NCBI GenBank assembly: GCA_017432075.1
Contig: JAFRJV010000142.1
Coordinates: forward strand, 1 to 32,624
Origin: Mogibacterium sp.
GTDB lineage: Bacteria; Bacillota; Clostridia; Peptostreptococcales; Anaerovoracaceae
DNA length: 32,624 bases
Direction of reading: 5' to 3'
The notes beneath the pieces were generated by a model. That model was not told the origin of the DNA. It did no database searches and worked only from the letters and a program-made list of their open reading frames with translations. Made by a program: the position numbers and the translations under genes. Of the stretch, positions 17,455-25,622 are shown piece by piece (the first letter of the stretch is position 1; each line of letters opens with the position of its first letter).

Positions 17455-19029
17455 CTAGCGGAAGCTCTTTACCCAGTTCAGTAATGAATCTCTGTATACG
17501 TTTTCACTTACTTCTCTTTTCATCCGGTCAGTCAGCGGACCGTTGGCAGAAAGCTTTGCAAGTATCTCAGCCTGAAGTTCTTCTATACTCATATCTTCAT
17601 AGCTCTTTCCTGCTTCAGCCCTCTGCGGCATTTCCGCAAAGCTTTCCTCTGAGTCATTCCTGCTAACTGTCTTTTCCGGACTGTGCTTCAGCGGTTCGTA
17701 GTGCTTCTTATCCGAAACCGGGATCCATATCTCAGCACTGTTACCTTCAAGGGTGAACCGCAGTCTTCCCTGATCCGAAGAGATCTCTCTTCCGTGAAGC
17801 GCGCCTGTATATGATCCGTCAAGCCCCAGATCGAAGCTCTCCTCCCTGTCACTGTTAGTGACCGTTACAAGTATATCACCGCGCATGAACGCGTATTTTG
17901 TCGTAGTCAGATCTGCCTCACGGTATTCTCCGTACCACAGAGCGGACTCCTTACTATATATGTTACCAAGCGCGCTGATGATATGCAAAGGAATATTATC
18001 CCGCGACGAAAGATCCCCCAACGAAAGTGCAGGGCGGAGCGATGCGTCTGATCCTCTTTCCTTTCTTCCCTCGATACCGAACTCTGAGCCGTAGTAAACT
18101 GACGGTATCCCCGGAAGAGTGTACAGAAGAACATGCACAGGCAGGAAATGCCTCTTGTCACGAAGTTTTGTCATGATGCGTTCGACATCATGGTTATCTA
18201 CGAAATCGTAGAGATGCACGTTGTCTCCGAGGCCCATATCCCTCTGGCGTTTAACAGTATGTGCTATCTCGAAATAGTTGTGATCGTTGTGTGCGCTGTA
18301 AAGTGCCTTGTGCAGGGCATAATTTGTCACCGAGTGCAGCGTATTGTCGTTCACCCAGCGGCCGTATTCACCGTGTATCACTTCACCCATCAGCCAGAAG
18401 TCATCCTTCAGGCCGTCTGCGACACCTCTGAGTTCACGCATGAATCCGTGCTCAAGCACATCTGCAGCGTCGAGTCGCAGACCGTCTATGTCGAATTCCG
18501 ATACCCAGAAGCGCACGGTGTCAAACAGGTACTGTCTTACCTCAGGTTCATACAGATTGAGTTTAGGGAGCATATTATGACCTCCCCAGTTCTCATAGGA
18601 AAAGCCATCGTTGTATTCGTTATTTCCCCAGAAATTCACATTGCAGTACCAGTTCCTGAAACGGCTGCCCTCACGGTACTCCTTCAGATCACGGAAAGCA
18701 AAGAACCCCCTTCCGGTGTGGTTGAACACGCCGTCAAGGATCACATGTATGCCGTTTTCATGACAGTACCTTACAAGTTCCTTAAGATCTTCATTGTCCC
18801 CAAGTCTCTCGTCGAGCCTGCGGTAATCTTCAGTATCATATCCATGCAATCCGGAAGAAAAGCAAGGTCCGAGGTAAAGCGCCGTGAAACCGCACGCCTT
18901 CATGTGATCGACCCATTCCTTAAGTCCCGGAAGTCTGTGTACAGGCTGACTGTGATCATTCAGCTCAGGGGCGCCAAGCAGCCCTAACGGATATATATGA
19001 TAAAAAACAGCTTCTTCATACCAAGCCAT
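17455..19029 (-). CDS. GH13 alpha-amylase family enzyme
   Basis: This 524-residue protein is a cytosolic glucan hydrolase or transglycosylase of family GH13. It lacks a signal peptide, and its (beta/alpha)8 barrel begins at once (AVFYHIYPLGLLG). The catalytic residues are visible: nucleophile Asp187 in IDGLRLDAADV, acid Glu216 in LMGEVIHGEYG, and Asp278 in FVDNHD. Conserved region I appears as DGVFNHTGRGF. After a C-terminal beta domain, a charged 80-residue tail of unknown role follows the usual end of the fold. The ATG at 19029 has AAAGGAG 8 bases ahead. An upstream in-frame TTG lacks a site. Being paired with glgA suggests work on intracellular glycogen or maltodextrins. The exact specificity (amylase, neopullulanase-like or transferase) cannot be fixed by eye. 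Confidence 0.92.
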   Translation of the reverse strand: MAWYEEAVFYHIYPLGLLGAPELNDHSQPVHRLPGLKEWVDHMKACGFTALYLGPCFSSGLHGYDTEDYRRLDERLGDNEDLKELVRYCHENGIHVILDGVFNHTGRGFFAFRDLKEYREGSRFRNWYCNVNFWGNNEYNDGFSYENWGGHNMLPKLNLYEPEVRQYLFDTVRFWVSEFDIDGLRLDAADVLEHGFMRELRGVADGLKDDFWLMGEVIHGEYGRWVNDNTLHSVTNYALHKALYSAHNDHNYFEIAHTVKRQRDMGLGDNVHLYDFVDNHDVERIMTKLRDKRHFLPVHVLLYTLPGIPSVYYGSEFGIEGRKERGSDASLRPALSLGDLSSRDNIPLHIISALGNIYSKESALWYGEYREADLTTTKYAFMRGDILVTVTNSDREESFDLGLDGSYTGALHGREISSDQGRLRFTLEGNSAEIWIPVSDKKHYEPLKHSPEKTVSRNDSEESFAEMPQRAEAGKSYEDMSIEELQAEILAKLSANGPLTDRMKREVSENVYRDSLLNWVKSFR

Positions 19030-19103
19030 TCGTCTGTCTCCTTTCTCTGCAGCATAATACTCCAAAAAAAAGATTTTTTAAACCTTTAATTATCATTTAA
19101 AAC

Positions 19104-19135
19104 AAATATGCCGGAGCAATCAGTGCTCCGGCACT
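19104..19135 (-). terminator. Terminator after the XRE-desulfoferrodoxin gene
   Basis: A 9-bp perfect stem (GCCGGAGCA at 19110-19118 and TGCTCCGGC at 19124-19132) with a 5-base loop lies just after the stop at 19147. On the minus strand it is followed by a T-rich stretch (ATATTTGTTTT), so it probably ends the oxidative stress transcript. Confidence 0.75.
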
Positions 19136-19146
19136 TATGGATCTTA

Positions 19147-19731
19147 TCAGACTTTCAGCCGGAAAAGTCCGTGTCTGTTGCAGTATGCGTACAGTTTTCT
19201 GACCCGGCTGATTTTGAACCTTGCCTCTGCAGGTCCTTCCGGATACAGCTTTACAAGCTGTATTCCCTGATCGGATAACGCTGCGAGGAACGATATATAA
19301 TGATCCTTTGTCATCGGATGATCGACCGTAACATAGTACTCGTCCTCTGCGATCTCTTTCCGGATCATATGCTGTCCGTCTGCGCTCTCCGGTTCGAGAG
19401 GCGGAAGTGTTATCCCGCAGCAGCTTATAACGGCCTCACCTGTCGACTGTATCACGTTACCGCATACCGGGCAGACATAGAACTTCGCCCTGGCCATGTT
19501 CGATGATCTGTTCAGGTTTCTGATGTCCTCACCGGACAGAAGTTCGATCACTGAGATATCGAGCGCATCCGCGAGTGGCTCAAGCAGGCTGACGTCAGGA
19601 AATCCCTGTCCGGTCTCCCACTTGCTCACCGCTTTGCTGCTGACAAATATCTTTTCCGCCAGCTCTTCCTGCGTCATTTTTTTGTTCTCCCGGAGCTTAC
19701 GTATGACAGCTCCTGTAACATATCTGTCCAT
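19147..19731 (-). CDS. XRE-family regulator fused to a desulfoferrodoxin-like iron domain
   Basis: This 194-residue protein has an N-terminal helix-turn-helix (residues 8-62; KMTQEELAEKIFVSSKAVSKWE) joined to what looks like a whole desulfoferrodoxin. Center I: a rubredoxin-type Cys4 site, Cys87 and Cys90 (CPVCG) with Cys104 and Cys105 (SCCG). Center II: the superoxide reductase iron ligands appear as His121, His138 (DHPM), His144 (KDHYI), Cys184 and His187 (YCNRHGLF). The residues before the first His, Glu-Lys in true superoxide reductases, are Gly-Gln (DGQH), so enzyme activity may be lost while metal binding is kept. The likely role is a transcription regulator sensing iron, superoxide or peroxide. 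It follows the OhrR, glutathione peroxidase and CDF genes, with AAGGAGG before its ATG. Domain calls are from visible motifs, and the sensing role is inferred. Confidence 0.88.
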   Translation of the reverse strand: MDRYVTGAVIRKLRENKKMTQEELAEKIFVSSKAVSKWETGQGFPDVSLLEPLADALDISVIELLSGEDIRNLNRSSNMARAKFYVCPVCGNVIQSTGEAVISCCGITLPPLEPESADGQHMIRKEIAEDEYYVTVDHPMTKDHYISFLAALSDQGIQLVKLYPEGPAEARFKISRVRKLYAYCNRHGLFRLKV

Positions 19732-19784
19732 AATGTTTTGCCTCCTTACGATGCAAAGCTATCATATAGACAGTACATCTGCTA

Positions 19785-19799
19785 TCCACGCATAGTGGA
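19785..19799. promoter_or_regulatory. Short inverted repeat upstream of the XRE fusion gene
   Basis: TCCAC (19785-19789) and GTGGA (19795-19799) flank GCATA in the 79-base gap between the CDF gene and the regulator. It lies about 55 bases before the ATG. A candidate -10 (TATGAT) lies between it and the start. It may be an autoregulatory operator, but a 5-bp arm is weak evidence. Confidence 0.3.
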
Positions 19800-19810
19800 G
19801 TCTATTCGCT

Positions 19811-20965
19811 TCAGTCCGCGATATCTGCATCCGGAACGATCTGTATCGTATAATCCGGATACATCTCCTGAACTTCCTTCATCATGATGCCGATGGCTTC
19901 TTTATAGTCTATATCGAAGCTTATTACTACATCAAAGTGCATCGTTTTCTTTTCAGTATCTACATAGAATCCATGCAGCTGGAGCGCCCAGTCATGGGAC
20001 AGCACCGTCTTCTGAACGTTGTTGCGTATCTCCGCAGCTTCCTCATTTGTCGTATTGTATGAGTAGACACCTATACCTGTAAGTATCACTCCGGTTTCGC
20101 GGAACACCTTGCGCTGCACTCTTCTTGTCAGCAGGTCCGCTTCCTCTATCGTCATGGTATCAGGAAGCTCCATGTGAACAGACCCATAATACTTGTCCGG
20201 GCCATAGTTGAACAGGGTCAGATCGTAGGCACCGCGTATCTCCGGCTCCGCGTTGATGAGCTGTCTGATCTGCCTGCTGATCTCGGCATCCGAACGCTGT
20301 CCGATGATATCATTAAGCGTTTCGTTCATCATCTCGATACCCGCTTTTATTATAACGATCGAGATGACCACGCCTACGTAAGCTTCCAGTGAAATGCCCC
20401 ATATCAGGTATATGACCGCTGAAGCGAGAACAGATGAGGACAGTATCGCATCGAATGACGCATCCTTTCCGGAGGCGATCAATGCGCCTGAGTTTGCCTT
20501 CTCTCCCTGGGCTTTCACATATCTGCCAAGCACCAGCTTCACGATGACCGCTACTACTATGATGATAAGTGATACCTTACTGTAATCAGCGGCCTCCGGA
20601 TGGATGATCTTCTTAACGGATTCAACCACAGACGTGATGCCGGCATAAAGGACTATTGCTGCAACAAGCATGGAGCTCAGATATTCTATCCTCCCGTAAC
20701 CGAGCGGATGCTTCTTGTCAGGTTTCTTAGCTCCGAGCTTGGCACCTATGATCGTGATCACAGAAGACAATGCGTCTGAGAGGTTATTTACCGCGTCCAG
20801 TATTACTGCTATGGAATTTGAGATCAGACCAACAGCCGCCTTGAATGCGGCAAGCAGCACATTCGCTATGATACCGATAATACTGGTCCTTACGATTATT
20901 TTTTCCCTGTCGTATGCCAGAGATGCAATATTAGCGTTTTCGTTGTTTATTTCCGGATCCTTCAA
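19811..20965 (-). CDS. Cation diffusion facilitator, manganese-type (MntE-like)
   Basis: This 384-residue membrane transporter exports divalent metal in exchange for protons. About six membrane helices occupy residues 28-215. A cytoplasmic domain of the CDF fold follows, then an extra C-terminal segment of about 80 residues (from about 305) shaped like a second such domain. The transport site on helix 2 is Asn60/Asp64 (NNLSDA) and on helix 5 Asp168/Asp172 (KDASFD). This N-D-D-D set is typical of Mn exporters such as MntE, whereas Zn exporters use His. KKHPLGYGRIEY follows helix 2 as expected. The start is TTG at 20965, with GGAGGGG upstream and no nearby ATG. It sits 28 bases after the glutathione peroxidase gene. 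The metal choice is inferred from motif only. Confidence 0.9.
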   Translation of the reverse strand: MKDPEINNENANIASLAYDREKIIVRTSIIGIIANVLLAAFKAAVGLISNSIAVILDAVNNLSDALSSVITIIGAKLGAKKPDKKHPLGYGRIEYLSSMLVAAIVLYAGITSVVESVKKIIHPEAADYSKVSLIIIVVAVIVKLVLGRYVKAQGEKANSGALIASGKDASFDAILSSSVLASAVIYLIWGISLEAYVGVVISIVIIKAGIEMMNETLNDIIGQRSDAEISRQIRQLINAEPEIRGAYDLTLFNYGPDKYYGSVHMELPDTMTIEEADLLTRRVQRKVFRETGVILTGIGVYSYNTTNEEAAEIRNNVQKTVLSHDWALQLHGFYVDTEKKTMHFDVVISFDIDYKEAIGIMMKEVQEMYPDYTIQIVPDADIAD

Positions 20966-20993
20966 TTGAGGTCCCCTCCTTGTAATTTTTCGA

Positions 20994-21539
20994 TTAAAGC
21001 GCTGCCTGAACAGCTTTTTTCACCTCAGCCATATCAACTGTAGGCTCGAATCTTGCGATGACATTGCCTTCTCTGTCGACCAGGAACTTGGTGAAGTTCC
21101 ACTTGATGTAAGCTTTGTCGCCGAACTTCTTGTTGTTTGCGTTTGCGAATTTGGTCAGAGCTGCCATCTTAAGGCCCTTTCCGAATCCTTCGAACGGTTT
21201 TTTAGTTGCCAGATATGCAAACAGCGGGTCTGCTGTTTCTCCGTTTACATCGATTTTCGCAAACTGAGGGAACTCAGTTCCGAACTTCAAAGTGCAGAAC
21301 TCGTGGATCTCTTCGTCAGAGCCCGGAGCCTGATCTGCAAACTGGTTGCATGGGAAGTCCAGGATCTCAAATCCCTGATCCTTCATTTCCTTGTACATTG
21401 CTTCGAGCGGATCATAGTGAGGAGTGAAGCCGCATCCTGTAGCCGTATTTACGATAAGCAGCACTTTACCTTTGTAATCTGCGAGGCTCACTTTATTGCC
21501 GGATCTGTCCTTTACTGTAAAATCATAAACATTACTCAT
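20994..21539 (-). CDS. gpx: Glutathione peroxidase-family thiol peroxidase
   Basis: This 181-residue cytosolic enzyme reduces hydrogen or organic peroxides using thiols; in Firmicutes the donor is usually thioredoxin. The peroxidatic Cys36 lies in NTATGCGFTPHY, a plain Cys where animals have selenocysteine. DFPCNQFADQ (61-70) supplies the Gln, and KWNFTKFLVD supplies the Trp and Asn of the active site. Cys64 and Cys82 may resolve the disulfide. The ATG at 21539 is preferred over the one at 21545 because AAAGGAG sits 7 bases ahead. It begins right after the stop of the OhrR-type regulator, so the pair is translationally coupled. Confidence 0.95.
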   Translation of the reverse strand: MSNVYDFTVKDRSGNKVSLADYKGKVLLIVNTATGCGFTPHYDPLEAMYKEMKDQGFEILDFPCNQFADQAPGSDEEIHEFCTLKFGTEFPQFAKIDVNGETADPLFAYLATKKPFEGFGKGLKMAALTKFANANNKKFGDKAYIKWNFTKFLVDREGNVIARFEPTVDMAEVKKAVQAAL

Positions 21540-21541
21540 TT

Positions 21542-21985
21542 TCATTCTCCTTTCTTTCCCAATAACTCATACAAGAGCTCATAGAGTTTCATAGCTTTTT
21601 CAGGGGGCAGATCGATGCACGCTCCTACTTTTTCAGGAATGTCCTTTGCTCTTTTCTGCATCTCTCTTCCCTGCTCTGTCAGCGTGATCACGACTACACG
21701 GTCATCTTCCGCACTCCGTGATCTGGTGATATATCCTGCGTTTTCCATCTTCTTCAGCAGCGGCGATACGGTACCGTTATCGAGCATAAGCTTTTCGCAT
21801 ATCTCTCCGACAGGTATGCCGTCCTTTTCCCACAGCACCAGGAATGTGATGTACTGTGTGTATGTCAGGCCAAGCTGTTTCAGCCATGGCGTATACAGAC
21901 CGGTGACGCTTCTCGCTGCCGCATAAAGAGGAAAGCACAGCTGGTTTTCCAGTTTCATTGTTGCATTATCTTTCTTTGCGTCCAT
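21542..21985 (-). CDS. ohrR: OhrR-type MarR peroxide-sensing repressor
   Basis: This 147-residue winged-helix regulator of the MarR family is likely a dimer. OhrR hallmarks are visible: the reactive Cys17 in ENQLCFPLYAAAR, Tyr at about 31 (GLYTPW) and about 42 (LTYTQY), and the wing helix LMLDNGTVSPLLKKME with DDRVVVITLTEQG. In the known system, an organic peroxide oxidises this Cys and releases the repressor from DNA. The gene directly precedes the glutathione peroxidase, which fits repression of its own operon. AAAAGGG lies before the ATG. A promoter with a direct repeat lies just upstream. Only the N-terminal Cys is present in that region, and one further Cys lies near residue 123, so it is likely a one-Cys type. 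Confidence 0.92.
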   Translation of the reverse strand: MDAKKDNATMKLENQLCFPLYAAARSVTGLYTPWLKQLGLTYTQYITFLVLWEKDGIPVGEICEKLMLDNGTVSPLLKKMENAGYITRSRSAEDDRVVVITLTEQGREMQKRAKDIPEKVGACIDLPPEKAMKLYELLYELLGKKGE

Positions 21986-22006
21986 GGCAATTCCCTTTTC
22001 TTGTAT

Positions 22007-22051
22007 ATATTTAACACAATTATATTTTACACAATATATTTATTCTGTCAA
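22007..22051 (-). promoter_or_regulatory. Promoter and candidate OhrR operator for the peroxide operon
   Basis: On the minus strand TTGACA (22051-22046) and TAAAAT (22029-22024) are 16 bases apart, a strong promoter match. Two near-identical 14-base copies (ATTGTGTAAAATAT at 22035-22022 and ATTGTGTTAAATAT at 22020-22007, one mismatch) repeat every 15 bases across the -10 and start region. This placement is suited to a repressor site, so I propose it as the binding site of the OhrR-type protein. Confidence 0.6.
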
Positions 22052-22066
22052 GCACTTTCCGGCCTG

Positions 22067-22097
22067 AAAAAAAAACAGACAGTCCGAAGACTGTCTG
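22067..22097 (-). terminator. Strong terminator closing the envelope-gene run
   Basis: A perfect 9-bp stem (CAGACAGTC with GACTGTCTG) has a UUCG tetraloop on the minus strand and is followed by nine T. It begins 9 bases after the stop at 22107. Confidence 0.92.
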
Positions 22098-22106
22098 AAG
22101 TCAGCA

Positions 22107-23297
22107 TCATGGCGCCTGTTCCGGTTCTTCTGACCCTGCGGTTACTTCAGTTTTTTTTTCAGGCACCGGGACAAGATCGTCCATTGTAAGAGTCGTTCCG
22201 TCACCTTTGTATTCCGTTATGAATACGCGGCAGTCACTTACATCGCCGAAAATGCAGATGTGAAGTCCGTTTCCTTCTTTTACCTTGAGCACCGTTGCGA
22301 CATCATCGGGATTATCGCTGAGAGATGCCTCAGATTTGTCATCGGTCCGCAAAGGGAAGCCGGCTTTTTCATAGATCACGAGTCTCGGATCTCCGCCGGA
22401 TATAGTATACACGGCGAGGTCGCAGTCCTTTTCCGCGAAATATTCGATCACACTGTCTCCTTCCAGATCCAGCGAGCATATGCCGTTCGCCTTTTCGGTC
22501 TTCAAAGGTCTGCATGAAAGCTCTATAACGGAATTTCTGCTGTCGGTCTCATTCGCAGTTACCCAGACCAGGTACTCCATGCCCTTCTGAAGCATGCATA
22601 TATCACTCGCCAGACCAACCTTGAGATTGTTGGAAGATCTTACCGATGACAGACTCGAATAGCCCTTGGAATAATCTCTGGATACTATGGTGTGCTCAAA
22701 TCTGTAATATCCTGTCTCGGCCGGCTTGAATGCAGCACATGCCTGGCCTTCTGCATCTACCCTTACAGTAACAGACTCACCCGTTGTAAGAATCGGAGGC
22801 CCGTCATCATCAGCATCTCTTGTTACTTTCACCTTGAACGATCCGGAGAACTGAGCAAGGTCTTCATCAACCGGATCTACAGTAAATATCACATAACACG
22901 GCTTCGACGCCTGGAGTGTAGTTGAGCCTGAGATCGTGTTATTCTGTCGTTTTGCTTTGCGACGGCGGTTATCGGCCACAAAATAGTCATCAATGTACTT
23001 GTCCGTAACACTCATGGTAATACGCACATCGCTGCTGCTTTCAATGTCGAAAACGCTGAAAGTATAGTTGCCGCTTTCTGAAGGTGTGAAGTAATAATAT
23101 GGAACTGTCTTGATTTTTGAGGTATCGTCAAAATCATAATTGTAATAAGCCTCAGTGACCTGATCTTCGCTGAGTTTTTCTGACACCACTCTTAATATAA
23201 GTCCCGGATCGCGGAAAATCACCACGACCATGGCAATTACAACCAGCAGGATCAGCAGAAGGACTACTCCGATAATTTTCAGTATCTTCTTTTTCAT
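22107..23297 (-). CDS. Membrane-anchored protein with repeated PPC-like beta-sandwich domains
   Basis: This 396-residue protein is of no recognised family. Residues 5-27 form one hydrophobic helix, which acts as an uncleaved anchor or a signal. The outside part seems to hold three similar beta-rich modules (about 60-160, 170-265 and 270-370). Two contain phrases typical of pre-peptidase C-terminal domains: YYYFTPSESGNYTFSV and CAAFKPAETGYYRFE. The C-terminal tail is Pro/Glu/Thr-rich (PVPEKKTEVT). Such modules often bind or support extracellular enzymes. AAGGGG precedes the ATG, and the gene starts 9 bases after the upstream propeller-like gene, so they are probably co-expressed. A terminator follows. 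Confidence 0.75.
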   Translation of the reverse strand: MKKKILKIIGVVLLLILLVVIAMVVVIFRDPGLILRVVSEKLSEDQVTEAYYNYDFDDTSKIKTVPYYYFTPSESGNYTFSVFDIESSSDVRITMSVTDKYIDDYFVADNRRRKAKRQNNTISGSTTLQASKPCYVIFTVDPVDEDLAQFSGSFKVKVTRDADDDGPPILTTGESVTVRVDAEGQACAAFKPAETGYYRFEHTIVSRDYSKGYSSLSSVRSSNNLKVGLASDICMLQKGMEYLVWVTANETDSRNSVIELSCRPLKTEKANGICSLDLEGDSVIEYFAEKDCDLAVYTISGGDPRLVIYEKAGFPLRTDDKSEASLSDNPDDVATVLKVKEGNGLHICIFGDVSDCRVFITEYKGDGTTLTMDDLVPVPEKKTEVTAGSEEPEQAP

Positions 23298-23306
23298 CGC
23301 TTCCCC

Positions 23307-24386
23307 TTATCTTCTCCTGCCCCATAGTGACAGATCAACGGCAAGTACTCTGTCAGTATTCATAAGCGCCAGCCTCCAGTACGATGCGCCGGATTCGAAA
23401 TTGATATACACGGTCGAATCGTCGACGATTATCTCCTCATTCATCTTCGGTACCTCCACCCTGTTCGTTTCATGCCCTTCGACAAGATAATCACCTGTGC
23501 CGGTCTGTGAACTCTTAAGGTTGTATTTGGTTATGAAAGATGTTTTCATGCGTGAAGTAGAGTTGTAGGAGCTTGAGACATACAGATAATCACCTGCGAT
23601 ATCCGCACCCTGAGCGCTGGAATCGAGTCCCGCGATGATGGAATACATTAAAGTATTCAGTCTGCGGTTTCCCGGCTCACCTATTATGTCATAACCGTAC
23701 ATATAGGAGTCTTTCGTGTTCTTTCTTCCGGCGTAAGTTCCTACCCACAGTACTCCCTCATCGTATTCGAGAAAGGACGGTTTGTTTTTGATATATATGT
23801 ACCGTGACAGTTCAGGTTCCTTCACTTCGCTCACCGGCTCATCCAGGTGGCTCAGGAATGTCTCGTATGGCAGATACTGAACGAACGGATCTCCTTTGTA
23901 TTTATCCGAAGTCTCTCCGGTCATCCAAATGTTTTCCCCGTCAAATGCGATCCCTCCGGCATGAAACTTATTTGGCATGGTGAGCGTCGACACAAGCTCC
24001 ATACCGTTCATGTCGACGACATAGATCACCGAGTTATGTTTCTTCCTGACGTCATAGGCTGTTACCAGCAGATAGTGATCCGCACGGCACAGACCCTGCG
24101 GGACGTACTGTTTCGAAGTGCTGTCTTCACCTTCCGTTCTGATACATGTCTCTACCAGTCCCGGGATCGGTATGGTTTTATCGTCAAATGTCCTGCCGTT
24201 GAAATCGTCATACACTCCGGCCATGGATCTCTGCAGAGCCCGTCCGTACATCTCCGGATCTTTGTAATACTTGTACTCAAAAGATGACCCGGTATCTGCA
24301 TAGCTCGCAGCACAAGGAACTGAAGCTGCCGTTATCGCGGTCATCAAAACTATCAATATGAAATGTCTTGCTTTTCTTACTTTCAT
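23307..24386 (-). CDS. Secreted propeller-like protein, function unknown
   Basis: This 359-residue exported protein has a signal peptide (MKVRKARHFILIVLM start, likely cut after SYA near residue 31). The mature part repeats segments of about 45 residues that look like propeller blades, for example KQYVPQGLCRADHYLLVTAY, FHAGGIAFDGENIWMTGE, LEYDEGVLWVGTYAG and GADIAGDYLYVSSSY. No catalytic motif was recognised. The region before the ATG has no good ribosome site, so its translation may be weak or coupled to the P1 peptidase gene that ends 24 bases upstream. I would call it a cell-surface or secreted protein of unknown role. Confidence 0.72.
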   Translation of the reverse strand: MKVRKARHFILIVLMTAITAASVPCAASYADTGSSFEYKYYKDPEMYGRALQRSMAGVYDDFNGRTFDDKTIPIPGLVETCIRTEGEDSTSKQYVPQGLCRADHYLLVTAYDVRKKHNSVIYVVDMNGMELVSTLTMPNKFHAGGIAFDGENIWMTGETSDKYKGDPFVQYLPYETFLSHLDEPVSEVKEPELSRYIYIKNKPSFLEYDEGVLWVGTYAGRKNTKDSYMYGYDIIGEPGNRRLNTLMYSIIAGLDSSAQGADIAGDYLYVSSSYNSTSRMKTSFITKYNLKSSQTGTGDYLVEGHETNRVEVPKMNEEIIVDDSTVYINFESGASYWRLALMNTDRVLAVDLSLWGRRR

Positions 24387-24410
24387 CTACTGTACGTTAA
24401 CGATTTACCT

Positions 24411-25618
24411 TTAATTCTTCAGGTTTTTAGCGGATTTGAATCCGTAGGCGCTGTCAGCGCTGTAGACCGCTCTTTTGATTGCTTCACTCATGACCACTGC
24501 GGAAAGCGATCCGACAAGATCCTGGTCCGCTTCCACATTTCCTACCGATACAGCATAGATGCTGTCACCGTCCGCAGTAGTGTGTACAGGCCTGATGGAA
24601 CGGGCATATCCGTCGTGTGTCATCCCTGCGATCTTACACAGCTGCGATTTGCTGAAAGAGGCGTTTGTCATGACTACGCCAAGCGTGGTATTACCGGTAA
24701 ATTTATTGTCTTTGACTGCGGTATCCATGGCCATGTATTCGAGAGTATCCCTGAAGCCCTTACCGTCCTCCGTCAGCAGCCCTGCTATTTTCTTTCCTGT
24801 GTTCCAGTCGTAGATATCTCCAAGAGCGTTGACGGCTACTACTGCTCCGATCTTCAGATCGCCTATCCTTATTGCATAACTTCCGATGCCTGCCTTCATG
24901 CATGTGTCCATGCCTGCTATCTTGCCGACAGTAGCTCCGCATCCTGCTCCGTAGTTGCCGTCCTTATAATTAGGTGACTCCATCGCAATACGGGCAGCTT
25001 CATACCCCATATCCGCATCCGGGCGGACCGACCCGTCACCGACTGACAGATCAAAAAGATCTGACTGTGCTACCAGAGGAACCTTTGCAACTCCTGTGTC
25101 ATAGCCTATGTCCTTTTCTTCGAGGTATTTCATTACACCATCAGCAGCACCGAGCCCAAAAGCACTCCCCCCCCTGAAAGCACTATCGCATGGATACCTG
25201 AAGCTGCGGCAAGAGGATCCAGCAGTTCTGATTCGCGTGAAGCAGGTCCGCCGCCGCGCACATCAAGTCCGGCCGGCATACCGTCCTTGCTTATGAAAAC
25301 AGTACAGCCTGTTCCGGCTTCGGAATTCTCTGTCTGTCCTATCGAGACTGCTCCGATATCCGTAATAGAGATCTCTTCCGCTTCAGCTGTCACATCAGCA
25401 GATTCAGCCGGCTCAGCAGGTTCATCCGGCGTTTTGGCTTCTTCTGACTGCTCCTGAGGCTGCTCCTGCTCAGGAGTTTCGATCACGGCAGACGCGTCAT
25501 TTGGATCTCCTTCCGGGGCTGCGAATCCGGCGGTATTACCGCACCCCGCTGTGGTCCATGCAAGCATCAGCATTAAGCACATCACAATTGCCGATTTGCC
25601 AAGTCTACTCCTTTTCAT
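24411..25618 (-). pseudogene. P1-family (DmpA/NylC-like) peptidase lipoprotein, frameshifted
   Basis: The two reading frames together make one P1-family peptidase. The first part (25618 to 25133) has a lipoprotein signal with Cys26 in TTAGCGN, a Pro/Glu-rich linker (about 45-80), and the start of the enzyme (SITDIGAVSIGQ, GLDVRGGGP, HAIVLSGG). It then leaves frame at a run of eight G and stops at 25133. The other frame continues the expected motif SAFGLGAADGVMKYLEE, then GAGCGATVGK and GNTTLGVVMTN, the autocleavage site of N-terminal nucleophile relatives such as NylC. The usual motif LSGGSAFGL would need six G, and nine would also restore frame with an extra Gly. GAAGGAA precedes the ATG. 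Either the gene is off, it is phase-variable, or the read is wrong at the run. Confidence 0.85.
25167..25174 (-). repeat. Homopolymer of eight G (coding strand) inside the P1 peptidase gene
   Basis: Eight C on the plus strand sit exactly where the P1 peptidase reading frame breaks. Removing two or adding one restores a single long protein, so the tract is a natural slippage point for polymerase, and also for sequencing. Confidence 0.9.
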
Positions 25619-25622
25619 CTCT

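Noticed and set aside
19147-19731. Ordinary XRE regulator with a plain zinc ribbon
   Set aside because: The HPM, HYI and CNRHG segments after the Cys4 site match superoxide reductase iron ligands, which a zinc ribbon alone would not have.
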